Source: Verrucomicrobiota bacterium
GTDB lineage: Bacteria > Verrucomicrobiota > Verrucomicrobiia > Opitutales > UBA953
NCBI GenBank assembly: GCA_026397965.1
Contig: JAPLTU010000068.1
Location: 1-35,485 of the forward strand
Direction: 5' to 3'
DNA: 35,485 nucleotides
Below the pieces are notes generated by a model that had not been told where the DNA came from, ran no database searches, and worked only from the letters and a program-made list of their open reading frames with translations. The position numbers and the translations under genes were made by a program. Shown piece by piece: positions 1-6,089 of this stretch; position 1 is the stretch's first letter; the number at the start of each line of letters is the position of its first letter.

Positions 1-26
1 CATCGCATCCGCTGCCTCTCAGTTAG

Positions 27-47
27 GGACAGCACCACGTGCTGTCC
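27..47. repeat. Short perfect hairpin, 9-bp stem
   Basis: A 9-bp perfect stem (27-35 with 39-47) closes on a CAC loop and is followed by a pyrimidine-rich run (48-57). It resembles the GTAG-footed hairpins further on but is preceded by GTTAGG instead of GTAG. It could be a terminator of a gene to the left of the window or a decayed REP-like unit. Confidence 0.5.
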
Positions 48-57
48 TTTTCCTTTT

Positions 58-83
58 GTAGGGGCGCGACGGCGTCGCGTCCG
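58..83 (+). repeat. REP-like hairpin with GTAG foot
   Basis: GTAG at 58-61 is followed by a 6-bp stem (65-70 with 74-79, loop GGC) and ends in TCCG. The same layout recurs at 147-170, 4465-4490, 5910-5934, 15954-15980 and 16140-16164, and inverted at several sites. A GTAG tetranucleotide at the foot of a small hairpin is the known hallmark of REP sequences moved by RAYT transposases. No RAYT gene lies in this window. Confidence 0.65.
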
Positions 84-92
84 CTGTATCTC

Positions 93-143
93 CCCTTGTC
101 ACCTTGCCCACATGCCCACTTGCCCCCTCGCGGCTAAGCCGCG
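93..143 (+). repeat. Octamer array A (4 units) plus hairpin
   Basis: Four degenerate 8-bp units (93-100, 101-108, 109-116, 117-124) of the form CCCTTGTC / ACCTTGCC / CACATGCC / CACTTGCC are followed by CCCT (125-128) and then a 6-bp palindrome with a TAA loop (129-143). The TG dinucleotide repeats exactly every 8 bases. This is the short form of the array family found at seven other places up to 16.3 kb. Confidence 0.75.
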
Positions 144-144
144 C

Positions 145-226
145 GGGTAGGGTCGGGACCGCGTCACGACATAACCAGTCTTTGCCCTTCATAGGCATTT
201 CCCCTCAGCCAACGGGGTCAGGCCGC
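145..226 (+). repeat. Left inverted repeat of the cassette
   Basis: Outer block 145-173 contains GTAG (147-150) and an imperfect 8-bp stem with CGC loop (GTCGGGAC / GTCACGAC). Inner block 204-226 carries the motif GGGGTCAGGCCGC. Both blocks are perfectly repeated in inverse orientation at 1175-1245. The spacer between the blocks is about 30 bases here and 19 on the right, with only a short CATAGG match inside it. Confidence 0.75.
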
Positions 227-287
227 TCCTCGTTCAGTCTAGACGCGTGAGCGTTAATTGAATAAAAAGATACCTTCTCCTCCACTC

Positions 288-1055
288 ATGTTCCGCTCAA
301 GCCGTATCCGAAACCTGCTGACCCTAACCGCGATAGCCGCGAGTCTATGTTTGCCCTCGCAAGGGGCGTCGCTGCCGTCAGAAAAAAATCGACGCATTAG
401 CAATCCCCCCGCAGCCCTAAAAAGCATTGGATGGCCGCGGCTATACAAGTACAGCAAGTACTATAACACAAAAACGTACGACGTCCATATTCTTGGCACG
501 ACTGAGGTCAGTGACGAGAAGATGCTGCTAGTGGCCGAGTTTATCGACAATATGATATCCGCCCTCAAGAGCCCGCAAGACCGCGCGAAATTCGCCGGTC
601 ACCATATCTGCCTTATCGGAAGCAAAGACCCGGATCTGGGTGAATTGGGGAGCATTCCTAACCAACGGAATGCAGGGGGGAAGAATGTCACACTACTGAC
701 CGCGGACGCGATCAACCATATAGCGCGCGACGATCAAGGGAATGAGTTTTTCAGGGGATGGAACATCCCTGCCCATGAGTTCGGGCACACAATAGAGCTT
801 AAGCTCGAATTACAGAAGAGGTCAGACCAAGTCTTCTCCAGCAACGAAGGGAACTACAACCTGAAGATGAAGCGGGAGTACTTCGCGTGGGCCTCGGAAA
901 CATGGTTCAACAGCAGCAGAAGCAAGGTGACCAGGGACAAGATGCCCAAGTGGCAGTACGACTACCTCGCCACCATCTTCGACGCCGCTAATAAATGGGT
1001 GCCATCCTCGGTCAGCCAACAGGGTCAGGCCGTACTCCCAATCAAGCGTAACTAA
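288..1055 (+). CDS. Secreted HEFGH zinc metallopeptidase-like protein
   Basis: The 255-residue product (ATG at 288; a TTG at 258 in the same frame would add 10 residues but leave the signal peptide internal) starts with a basic segment and a hydrophobic signal peptide ending near Ser-Gln-Gly-Ala. The zinc-binding and catalytic motif HEFGH lies at residues 163-167, and a downstream EYFAWASETWF segment (about 197-207) offers the third ligand Glu, as in gluzincins of the anthrax-lethal-factor type. The middle of the protein has no motif I recognise. The gene stands alone inside the REP-bounded cassette. Its codon use differs from its neighbours, suggesting recent acquisition. The last 14 codons overlap a degenerate copy of the inner repeat motif (1011-1032), so the C-terminus may have been created by the repeat. 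Protease activity is inferred from the motif; the substrate is unknown. Confidence 0.75.
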   Translation: MFRSSRIRNLLTLTAIAASLCLPSQGASLPSEKNRRISNPPAALKSIGWPRLYKYSKYYNTKTYDVHILGTTEVSDEKMLLVAEFIDNMISALKSPQDRAKFAGHHICLIGSKDPDLGELGSIPNQRNAGGKNVTLLTADAINHIARDDQGNEFFRGWNIPAHEFGHTIELKLELQKRSDQVFSSNEGNYNLKMKREYFAWASETWFNSSRSKVTRDKMPKWQYDYLATIFDAANKWVPSSVSQQGQAVLPIKRN

Positions 1056-1090
1056 ATTCGCATCTTTTCCGCTTATTTAGTTACAGGCCA

Positions 1091-1190
1091 AACACGGGGT
1101 CAGGCCGCACCTTTTGGCGAGCGCACCTAAAAGTATGGGAAAAGCTTAGTTTTAGGTGCGCCTGGTTCGAGGGTGCGGCCTGACCCCGTT
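1091..1190. repeat. Large imperfect inverted repeat
   Basis: Bases 1091-1132 and 1150-1190 form a long imperfect palindrome. A perfect 12-bp inner stem (1121-1132 with 1150-1161) is followed, after mismatched bases, by a 15-bp outer match built from the motif GGGGTCAGGCCGCAC (1096-1110 with the reverse complement at about 1173-1187). The loop is 17 bases. It lies directly downstream of the metallopeptidase stop and could act as a terminator or as the structured end of the cassette. Nothing else is seen between 1056 and 1360 except the right repeat and unstructured sequence. Confidence 0.7.
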
Positions 1191-1245
1191 GGCTGAGAGG
1201 AAGAACCTATGCCTCCTATGTCGTGACGCGGTCCCGACCCTACCC
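1175..1245 (-). repeat. Right inverted repeat of the cassette
   Basis: Inner block 1175-1197 and outer block 1217-1245 are exact reverse complements of 204-226 and 145-173. The outer block recurs a third time, in the same orientation, at 2856-2883 (28 bases identical), without the inner block. Confidence 0.75.
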
Positions 1246-1255
1246 ATTAAAGGTA

Positions 1256-1273
1256 TTGGCGGTTAGCGGCTGG
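1256..1273 (+). repeat. 18-bp inverted repeat, copy 1
   Basis: This 18-mer (TTGGCGGTTAGCGGCTGG) is the exact reverse complement of 2769-2786. The two copies flank the NagX-like gene, and each sits close to a copy of the cassette's outer repeat (1217-1245 and 2856-2883). Confidence 0.65.
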
Positions 1274-1360
1274 CGGTTGGGAACTCAGGCGGAGTGCTTT
1301 GCATCAACCCATTCAGTCCTCGATTCAGCCATCAATGCAGGCCTCAACTCAGTCATCTAC

Positions 1361-2542
1361 TCAGATCCGAATAAACACCTTACGCTTCCAGAGCCAGTAA
1401 CAGAAGGTCCAGAGGGCGGCCAGGACGAGGAGGCTCTGCATGAGGGGGCCGTAAGTGCCTTCGAAGAGGCCGCTGCCGAGCCAGGTGCGGCCGATGGCGA
1501 TGATCCAGCCTTTGGTGAGCTGATACGCGAGGTAGATGGCGATGGAGTTCATGCCGACGACGACGAGAGGGAAGGTCCACGCTTTGTAGCCCTTGATGTC
1601 GATGAACCAGTAGAAGAGCGCGAAGACCCAGAGGACGACGGCGCCGCTGTAAAACGCCCACGAAGGGGTCCAGAGCTTTTTGATGACGGGGCAGAGGGTG
1701 GTGCCAGTGAGGAGCGCGAGAACCAGGCAGATGCCGCCGACCTTGAGCAGCCAGCCGAGCTTCTCGCCGGAGGTCTTCACGGAGCGCAGGTTCTCGCCCG
1801 CCATGAGCCCGAGGATCATGGTGATGAGCGCAGGGACGAAGTTGAGGGTCTGGTAGCCGCCCTTATCGAAGACGAAAGGGGTCTCGCGCGGGAAGAGGTT
1901 CAGGAACCATTGGTCGCAGGCCGCCGCGAAGTTGGCGTTCATGTTCCAGTGCCCCCAGAAGCCGCCGAGGACCTGGCCGGGGTCGGTCACGCCGAGGGCT
2001 TTATAATCCGTAGCCGGCCCGGCGATGGGCGTGAGCGCGAACGCGGACCAAGTTGCGATGGCGATGACGCCGATGGCGCCGAGCTGGACCTTCCAGCCGC
2101 GCCCGACGAGCAGGGTGAGGAAGGCGTACCCGAGTCCAATCTGGGCGAGGACGTTGTGGAAGCCGAAGACGGGCTGCTTGCCGGTGCCGGTGGTCAGGAA
2201 GACGCCGAGGGCGACGAGCACGAACGCCCGCCAAAGGGTGTGCAGGAAAAGCTTCCGCTGCTCCTGGCCTTCGGCGTTGCGACGCGACGACGAGAACGCG
2301 AGCGCCATGCCGACCATGAACATGAACGAGGGTTGGATCATGTCCCACGCCCCGCCGCCGATCCACGCGGCGTGCGAGGTGTTGTAATGCAGGAGTTCCC
2401 AGAAACTGGAATCGGGATGCGCCTTCGCGATCTGCGCGATGCCGAAACCCGACGACGCCATGAACAGCATCGTGAGGCCGCGATAGGCATCGAGGGAGAC
2501 CAAGCGTTCAGGTAGGGTCGTGGAGCCAGAGGGGGTGCTCAT
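1361..2542 (-). CDS. NagX-like membrane acyltransferase (DUF5009/HGSNAT family)
   Basis: The 393-residue product is a polytopic membrane protein of the COG4299 family, related to heparan-alpha-glucosaminide N-acetyltransferase. It opens with the family signature RLVSLDAYRGLTM just before the first membrane segment, and about ten hydrophobic segments follow. Family members are thought to pass an acetyl group from cytoplasmic acetyl-CoA to an amino sugar on the outer side of the membrane; that role is inferred here. The start is placed at the ATG at 2542 because the longer reading frame back to 2653 runs through an octamer array and a hairpin, giving a non-conserved Pro/Cys-rich leader. It has no operon partner: the neighbour on the same strand is separated by 431 bases of repeats. 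Flanking inverted 18-mers may mark a past rearrangement. Confidence 0.8.
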   Translation of the reverse strand: MSTPSGSTTLPERLVSLDAYRGLTMLFMASSGFGIAQIAKAHPDSSFWELLHYNTSHAAWIGGGAWDMIQPSFMFMVGMALAFSSSRRNAEGQEQRKLFLHTLWRAFVLVALGVFLTTGTGKQPVFGFHNVLAQIGLGYAFLTLLVGRGWKVQLGAIGVIAIATWSAFALTPIAGPATDYKALGVTDPGQVLGGFWGHWNMNANFAAACDQWFLNLFPRETPFVFDKGGYQTLNFVPALITMILGLMAGENLRSVKTSGEKLGWLLKVGGICLVLALLTGTTLCPVIKKLWTPSWAFYSGAVVLWVFALFYWFIDIKGYKAWTFPLVVVGMNSIAIYLAYQLTKGWIIAIGRTWLGSGLFEGTYGPLMQSLLVLAALWTFCYWLWKRKVFIRI

Positions 2543-2543
2543 G

Positions 2544-2597
2544 GCGGCGAGAATCGCCGCTAGGGGGCAAGTTGGCAAGGGGACACGGTGACAAGGG
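2544..2597 (-). repeat. Octamer array B (4 units) plus hairpin
   Basis: Read on the minus strand: four octamers (2590-2597, 2582-2589, 2574-2581, 2566-2573: CCCTTGTC, ACCGTGTC, CCCTTGCC, AACTTGCC), then CCCT (2562-2565), then a perfect 7-bp stem with a 3-base loop (2544-2560). The hairpin ends one base before the start codon of the NagX-like gene, so the array and hairpin would lie in its 5' leader if transcription starts upstream. Confidence 0.75.
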
Positions 2598-2608
2598 GAG
2601 AAAGAGCC

Positions 2609-2654
2609 GTGCAAAGGTGCAAATCGGAGCGGTGCTCCTGTGCAAAGGTGCAAA
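2609..2654. repeat. Direct 15-mer repeat around a small hairpin
   Basis: GTGCAAAGGTGCAAA occurs at 2609-2623 and again at 2640-2654, separated by a 5-bp hairpin (2626-2630 with 2634-2638). A related stretch, GTGCAAATGTGAGAACTGAA, lies at about 4369-4388 in the leader of the photolyase gene. The rest of 2655-2800 shows only a purine/pyrimidine-patterned tract (2703-2760) rich in ACCTGA/ACCCGA words. Confidence 0.5.
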
Positions 2655-2768
2655 AGTGAGAGACTGATTTCAGGTGGCAGGTGGCGGGTCTACCCGGCTC
2701 CAGTGCCTGAACCTGAAGACCCGAACCTGATACCCGATGGCCGAGACCTGAGACCCGAGAGTGTATTC

Positions 2769-2786
2769 CCAGCCGCTAACCGCCAA
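2769..2786 (-). repeat. 18-bp inverted repeat, copy 2
   Basis: Exact reverse complement of 1256-1273, on the other side of the NagX-like gene. Confidence 0.65.
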
Positions 2787-2801
2787 AACCTGATGCGGAT
2801 T

Positions 2802-2823
2802 GCACGATGAATCGTGCCCCTAC
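2802..2823 (-). repeat. REP-like hairpin, inverted
   Basis: On the minus strand GTAGGGG leads into a 7-bp stem (2802-2808 with 2811-2817). A second perfect hairpin without a clear GTAG foot follows at 2828-2844. Confidence 0.55.
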
Positions 2824-2855
2824 CATGGTTCGCCCTGCGGCGAACTCGATACAGC

Positions 2856-2883
2856 TATGTCGTGACGCGGTCCCGACCCTACC
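2856..2883 (-). repeat. Solo copy of the cassette outer repeat (REP-like)
   Basis: These 28 bases are identical to 1217-1244 in the same orientation and reverse-complementary to 146-173. The inner GGGGTCAGGCC block is absent, so this is a solitary REP unit and not a second cassette end. Confidence 0.7.
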
Positions 2884-2896
2884 TTTCGCCTCTTCT

Positions 2897-2994
2897 GGTC
2901 AACCGAGCCTCTGGCCTCCGGGCCTCTATGTGCGTCCCCTTGTCAACGTGTCAACTTGCCAGCGTGTCCCCTCTCAAGGCCTTAAGGCCTTGAG
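2897..2994 (+). repeat. Octamer array C (9 units) plus palindrome
   Basis: Nine octamers run without phase break from 2897 to 2968: GGTCAACC, GAGCCTCT, GGCCTCCG, GGCCTCTA, TGTGCGTC, CCCTTGTC, AACGTGTC, AACTTGCC, AGCGTGTC. Then come CCCT (2969-2972) and a perfect 22-bp palindrome (2973-2994) that overlaps the 3' end of the photolyase reading frame. The palindrome encodes its last residues and may act as a terminator. Confidence 0.8.
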
Positions 2995-4339
2995 CGCCGC
3001 TAACGCCCGATCTCTTCCTTCCGTGAGTCCAATCAGCGGCACGGGATAATCCTTACCGAGTTTGATTCCGGCTTCGGCGAGAACGTGCATAGGTGCTTCC
3101 CAAGGCTGGTGGATCCATTCAGCAGGGAGTTTGGCGAGCTCGGGCACCCAGCGGCGCACGTAATCGCCGTCGGGGTCGAACTTCTCGCCCTGGAGGACGG
3201 GATTGAAGACGCGGAAATACGGAGCGGCGTCGGCACCACAGCCACCCGCCCACTGCCAGCCCATGGTGTTCGCGCCGAGGTCGGCATCGACGAGGGTGTC
3301 CCAATACCACTTGGCGCCTGCATTCCAGGGTTGGAGGAGGTGCTTCACGAGCACGGAGGCGGCGATCATGCGCACGCGGTTGTGCTGCCAGCCGGTCTGC
3401 CAGAGCTGACGCATGCCGGCGTCGACGATCGGGTAACCAGTGCGGCCGATCTGCCACGCACGCAGAAGCTTCTTATCCGGCGCCCACGGGAATTTTTCAA
3501 ACTCCCTCCGCAGTGGACGATCCGGGGTCTCGGGAAAGTGATGGATGAGGTGCTGGGAGAATTCGCGCCAGCCGACCTCGGCCACGTATTTGTCGCCACC
3601 CTTGACGCCGAGGTGTCCGGCGGTGCGCACGGCGTCGACGATCTCCAGCGGCGAGATCTGGCCGAAGTGCAGGTAGGGCGAAAGGCGCGAGGTGCCGTCG
3701 AGCTTGGGGATATCGCGATTCGTCGGGTAATGCTTCACCGGGGCGGCCACGAAGTCTTTCAGGCGCTTCTCGGCGCCTTTACGCGTCGGATCCCATGCCA
3801 CCGGGAACTCGCTGTCCCACTTGATCTTCGGGAGGAGGCCGAGCTTCGCGACTGCAACTGACTTCAAAGGCTTCTCAAAAGGCATCAGCTTCTTCGGGGC
3901 CTTGAGGGGGATGCCGAACTTGAGGTTCGCGAGGCAGTTCTTCCAGAACGGCGTGAAGACCTGGAAGGGATTACCGGCGAGGGTTTTTACGGTGTGCGGC
4001 TCGTGGAGGAGATTACCGTTGAACGACTCGGCCTTGAGGCCGGCGTTGCGCAGCGAGGTCTTCACCTGGGTGTCGCGCTCGATGATTAAGGGCTCGTGGC
4101 GACGATTCCAGGTGACAAGTTCCGCGCCGGTCTCCTTCACGAGCTGCTTGAGTTCGGCAAGCGAGTCGCCAGTTCGGATGACGAGCGGCGAGCCGACTTT
4201 TTCGAACTGTGCGGCGAGGTCTTCCAGCGCTTGGGAAGACTGGGATGACGGGACCGCCATGCTTCACCGCCGCCTCAAGCGACGGATTGTCGGCGAGGCG
4301 AAGGTCGAGGCGAAGCCAGACGATGGCAGGGGAAGGCAT
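2974..4339 (-). pseudogene. Deoxyribodipyrimidine photolyase, frame broken near the N-terminus
   Basis: The C-terminal 428 residues in one frame (2974-4260) are a clear class I photolyase. FAD-binding and DNA-binding signatures are intact: GTSRLSPYLHFGQISP (189-204), WREFSQHLIHHFP (231-243), GRTGYPIVDAGMRQL, TGWQHNRVRMI and MGWQWAGGCGADAAPYFRVFNP (333-354). The true N-terminus, MPSPAIVWLRLDLRLADNPSL and on to GGPVIPVF, lies in another frame starting at ATG 4339. The two frames join at about 4231-4240, and the stretch that usually follows PVF (Trp-x-Pro-Glu-Glu...Trp-Trp-Leu, about 24 residues) is missing. This indicates an out-of-frame deletion of roughly 70 bases, or an assembly collapse. 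Starting at 4260 would yield a protein without the first strand and helix of the antenna domain. Light-driven repair of pyrimidine dimers is the ancestral role; function here is doubtful. Confidence 0.75.
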
Positions 4340-4386
4340 GACGTGAACCTAACAGCCGAAAGGCAGAGTGCAAATGTGAGAACTGA

Positions 4387-4415
4387 ATAGGGGTAGGGGT
4401 GGGGGTAGGGGTAGG
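4387..4415. repeat. (GGGGTA)n tract in the photolyase leader
   Basis: A run of GGGGTA-type hexamers, C-rich on the coding strand of the photolyase gene, sits about 50 bases before its ATG. Similar tracts precede the NHL gene (21629-21665) and the DUF1080 gene (21747-21775). The tract has potential for a G-quadruplex on the plus strand. Confidence 0.5.
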
Positions 4416-4464
4416 CCCGAAGGTTAGTTCAAAGGGAGACCGGATAGGATGCTGGGGTTCATAG

Positions 4465-4490
4465 GTAGGGGCGCCACTGCGTGGCGTCCG
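4465..4490 (+). repeat. REP-like hairpin with GTAG foot
   Basis: GTAG at 4465-4468, 6-bp stem CGCCAC / GTGGCG with TGC loop, ending in TCCG. Forms an inverted pair with 4554-4578. Confidence 0.65.
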
Positions 4491-4553
4491 TGGGCGGACG
4501 GATATCGGAAGGTCCAAGAATGCTACCCGGCTTACTTGTCATACGCTGCGAAC

Positions 4554-4578
4554 GGACGCGACGCAGTCGCGCCCCTAC
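4554..4578 (-). repeat. REP-like hairpin, inverted partner
   Basis: On the minus strand GTAGGGG then a 6-bp stem CGCGAC / GTCGCG with a TGC loop, ending in GTCC. Nearly the same sequence returns at 16052-16076. Together with 4465-4490 it makes a BIME-like pair with a 63-base spacer in which I see no gene. Confidence 0.65.
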
Positions 4579-4601
4579 CACGATGCAGTGCTGCGTTTTC
4601 T

Positions 4602-4690
4602 GAGCCTCCGAGCCTCTGGTCAACTGAGCCTCTTGGATTCCCCCTTGTCCCCGTGTCACCGTGCCCACGTGCCCCCTGGCGCTACGCGCC
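4602..4690 (+). repeat. Octamer array D (9 units) plus hairpin
   Basis: Nine in-phase octamers (4602-4673): GAGCCTCC, GAGCCTCT, GGTCAACT, GAGCCTCT, TGGATTCC, CCCTTGTC, CCCGTGTC, ACCGTGCC, CACGTGCC. Then CCCT (4674-4677) and a 5-bp hairpin with TAC loop (4678-4690), which ends one base before the stop codon of the M42 gene. Confidence 0.8.
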
Positions 4691-4691
4691 C

Positions 4692-5771
4692 TTACCACGC
4701 GTAAGACTGCTTCTTCTTCACGCGACAGGCGAATTCAACGAGGAGTTGGACGGTTTGCTCGACGACAGCGAGGTCGACGACTTCGCCCGGGGTATGCATG
4801 TAGCGGAGAGGGATGGAGAGCAGGCCGCAGGCGACGCCGCCGTTAGCCATCTGGATGGCGCGGGCATCGGTACCGGTGGGCCGAGATTCGGCACCGATCT
4901 GATAAGGGATGCCAAGCGATTCGGCCGCTTCGACGAGGTGATCAAAGACGACGGGGTTGATGTTCGGGCCACGGGCGATGATGGGACCGCCAGAAAGGGT
5001 GAAGCGGCCGAACTTGCGGTTGTCCGCGTCCGGATGATCAGTCGCATGGCCGACGTCGACGGCGATGGAGACATCTGGATTGATAGCTTGGGCGGCAACT
5101 TGCGCGCCGCGTGTACCGATTTCTTCCTGCGTCGTGGCGACGGAAACCACCCGCGCCGCGAGATTCTTTTCTTTCGAGAGACGACGAAAAGCTTCCATGC
5201 AGGCGTAAGCGCCAGCCTTGTCGTCGAACGCGCGGGCCACGCCGATGCTGCCGCGCAAGATTTCTGGGCCGTCGGTATAGATTGCCGGATCACCGATACG
5301 AACAATCGCAAGGGCTTCGGTGCGGTTGGTCACGCCGATGTCGATCCACATGTCGTGGCGCTCAGGCACGCGCTTGCGGTCCTCGGGCGAGAGCAGGTGG
5401 ACGGCACGCTTGCCGGTGATGCCGAGCACGGGGCCATTGCGGGTAAGGATGTGGAGGCGACGGCCGGAGGGGATGATCTGGTCGTGGCCGCCGAGAAATT
5501 CGAAGTACAAGAAGCCCTTGTCATCGACGTGCGAGATGATCAGACCGATTTCGTCGATGTGTCCGGCGAACATTAGCGTCGGTCCGCCGTTGCCCTTGAG
5601 TTCGGCGATACGATTACCGAGCGCGTCTTTGGAATATTTATCCGCAGATTTTTCAACGTAGCTATCGACGACTTTCTGGGCGGCGAACTCGTGACCCGTC
5701 GGGGACTTCGCCTCGAGCAGTTCTTTTAGGAAATCAGGAAATTGGGTGTGCTTGGCGGACTTTTTGGACAT
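4692..5771 (-). CDS. M42 family aminopeptidase
   Basis: The 359-residue product is full length for the M42 family (glutamyl aminopeptidase, deblocking aminopeptidase and 'endoglucanase' FrvX types), which form cytoplasmic dodecameric di-metal exopeptidases that trim peptides. Visible active-site residues are His71 and Asp73 in AGHIDEIG, the bridging Asp183/184 in RAFDDKAGA, the catalytic pair Glu216-Glu217 in TQEEIGTRGA, Asp239 in AVDVGHATDHP, and His326 in YMHTPGEV. No signal peptide is present. The start at ATG 5771 gives the usual N-terminus; an octamer array and hairpin lie 54 bases upstream. No operon partner is close. Exact substrate preference cannot be told from sequence. Confidence 0.9.
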   Translation of the reverse strand: MSKKSAKHTQFPDFLKELLEAKSPTGHEFAAQKVVDSYVEKSADKYSKDALGNRIAELKGNGGPTLMFAGHIDEIGLIISHVDDKGFLYFEFLGGHDQIIPSGRRLHILTRNGPVLGITGKRAVHLLSPEDRKRVPERHDMWIDIGVTNRTEALAIVRIGDPAIYTDGPEILRGSIGVARAFDDKAGAYACMEAFRRLSKEKNLAARVVSVATTQEEIGTRGAQVAAQAINPDVSIAVDVGHATDHPDADNRKFGRFTLSGGPIIARGPNINPVVFDHLVEAAESLGIPYQIGAESRPTGTDARAIQMANGGVACGLLSIPLRYMHTPGEVVDLAVVEQTVQLLVEFACRVKKKQSYAW

Positions 5772-5805
5772 GCACGAGTTCTACCCCTTCAGGAGTAAAA
5801 GTCGA

Positions 5806-5860
5806 GCGAAGGCAAAGCCTTCGCAGGGGGCACGGTGACAAGTGGACATGTGGGCACGGG
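5806..5860 (-). repeat. Octamer array E (4 units) plus hairpin
   Basis: Minus-strand order: CCCGTGCC (5853-5860), CACATGTC (5845-5852), CACTTGTC (5837-5844), ACCGTGCC (5829-5836), CCCT (5825-5828), then a perfect 8-bp stem with AAA loop (5806-5824). It points toward the start of the M42 gene. Confidence 0.75.
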
Positions 5861-5909
5861 GAAGGGCTCAAGGGGAGATCGGAAACCGGAATGTTAGTTT
5901 GGGCATCGG

Positions 5910-5934
5910 GTAGGGCGGGCTCTCCGAGCCCGCC
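5910..5934 (+). repeat. REP-like hairpin with GTAG foot
   Basis: GTAG at 5910-5913; 9-bp perfect stem 5914-5922 with 5926-5934, loop TCC. Pairs in inverted orientation with 5972-5996. Confidence 0.7.
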
Positions 5935-5971
5935 GTTGAACTGGATGAGGTTCGAATCACCCGCGGCGACC

Positions 5972-5996
5972 GGACGGCTCGGAGAGCTGTCCCTAC
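5972..5996 (-). repeat. REP-like hairpin, inverted partner
   Basis: Stem 5972-5980 with 5984-5992 (one G-T pair), loop GGA; GTAG on the minus strand at 5993-5996. The homologous unit at 16203-16227 has a perfect stem, so the base change here keeps the pairing by wobble. Confidence 0.7.
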
Positions 5997-6010
5997 CCAT
6001 TTGCATCCCT

Positions 6011-6086
6011 GGCCAACTGGCCAACTGGTCAACCGGTCAACTTGGTTTACCCCTTGTCCCCGTGTCACCTTGCCCACGTGCCCCCT
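6011..6086 (+). repeat. Octamer array F (9 units)
   Basis: Nine in-phase octamers (6011-6082): GGCCAACT twice, GGTCAACC, GGTCAACT, TGGTTTAC, CCCTTGTC, CCCGTGTC, ACCTTGCC, CACGTGCC, then CCCT (6083-6086). The array ends three bases before the stop codon of the rhodanese gene. No hairpin follows. Confidence 0.8.
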
Positions 6087-6089
6087 ACC

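Larger units (their letters stand above)
145..1245. mobile_element. REP-bounded cassette carrying a metallopeptidase gene
   Basis: The segment is framed by two-part inverted repeats. The outer 29 bases at 145-173 are the exact reverse complement of 1217-1245, and an inner 23 bases at 204-226 are the exact reverse complement of 1175-1197. The outer part is itself a GTAG-footed hairpin. Between the ends lies a single gene (288-1055), with visibly lower GC and more CTA, ATA and AGG codons than its neighbours. No transposase is encoded, so movement in trans, or formation by REP insertion on both sides of a foreign gene, is inferred. Confidence 0.6.
5872..6042. repeat. Long dispersed intergenic repeat, copy 1
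   Basis: About 170 bases resemble 16101-16281: a GAGANCGG...ACCGGAA leader, a GTAG hairpin, a variable spacer of about 37 bases, an inverted GTAG hairpin, TTTGCATCCC, then GGCCAACT octamers. Conservation is highest in the hairpins and their feet. Confidence 0.7.

Noticed and set aside
93-128. Octamer arrays read as CRISPR
   Set aside because: Units are 8 bases, degenerate and directly adjacent, with no spacers of constant length and no cas genes.
1223-2515. Long plus-strand open frame of 430 codons opposite the NagX-like gene
   Set aside because: The minus-strand product has clear membrane segments and a family signature; the plus-strand translation is a Glu/Asp/Arg-rich mirror without motifs, as expected antisense to a high-GC gene.
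2543-2653. N-terminal extension of the NagX-like protein
   Set aside because: The extra 37 codons translate an octamer array and hairpin; the family start fits ATG 2542.
2807-3049. 80-codon plus-strand open frame in the repeat region
   Set aside because: It is made of REP units, an octamer array and the antisense end of the photolyase, so it has no coding signal of its own.
3085-3861. Plus-strand open frame opposite the photolyase
   Set aside because: It lies antisense to conserved photolyase motifs and shows no domain of its own.
4231-4240. Programmed frameshift in the photolyase
   Set aside because: About 24 conserved residues are missing as well as the frame change, and no slippery run is present, so a deletion or assembly fault explains it better.
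4387-4415. Telomere or chromosome end
   Set aside because: The hexamer tract is short and internal, with genes continuing on both sides.
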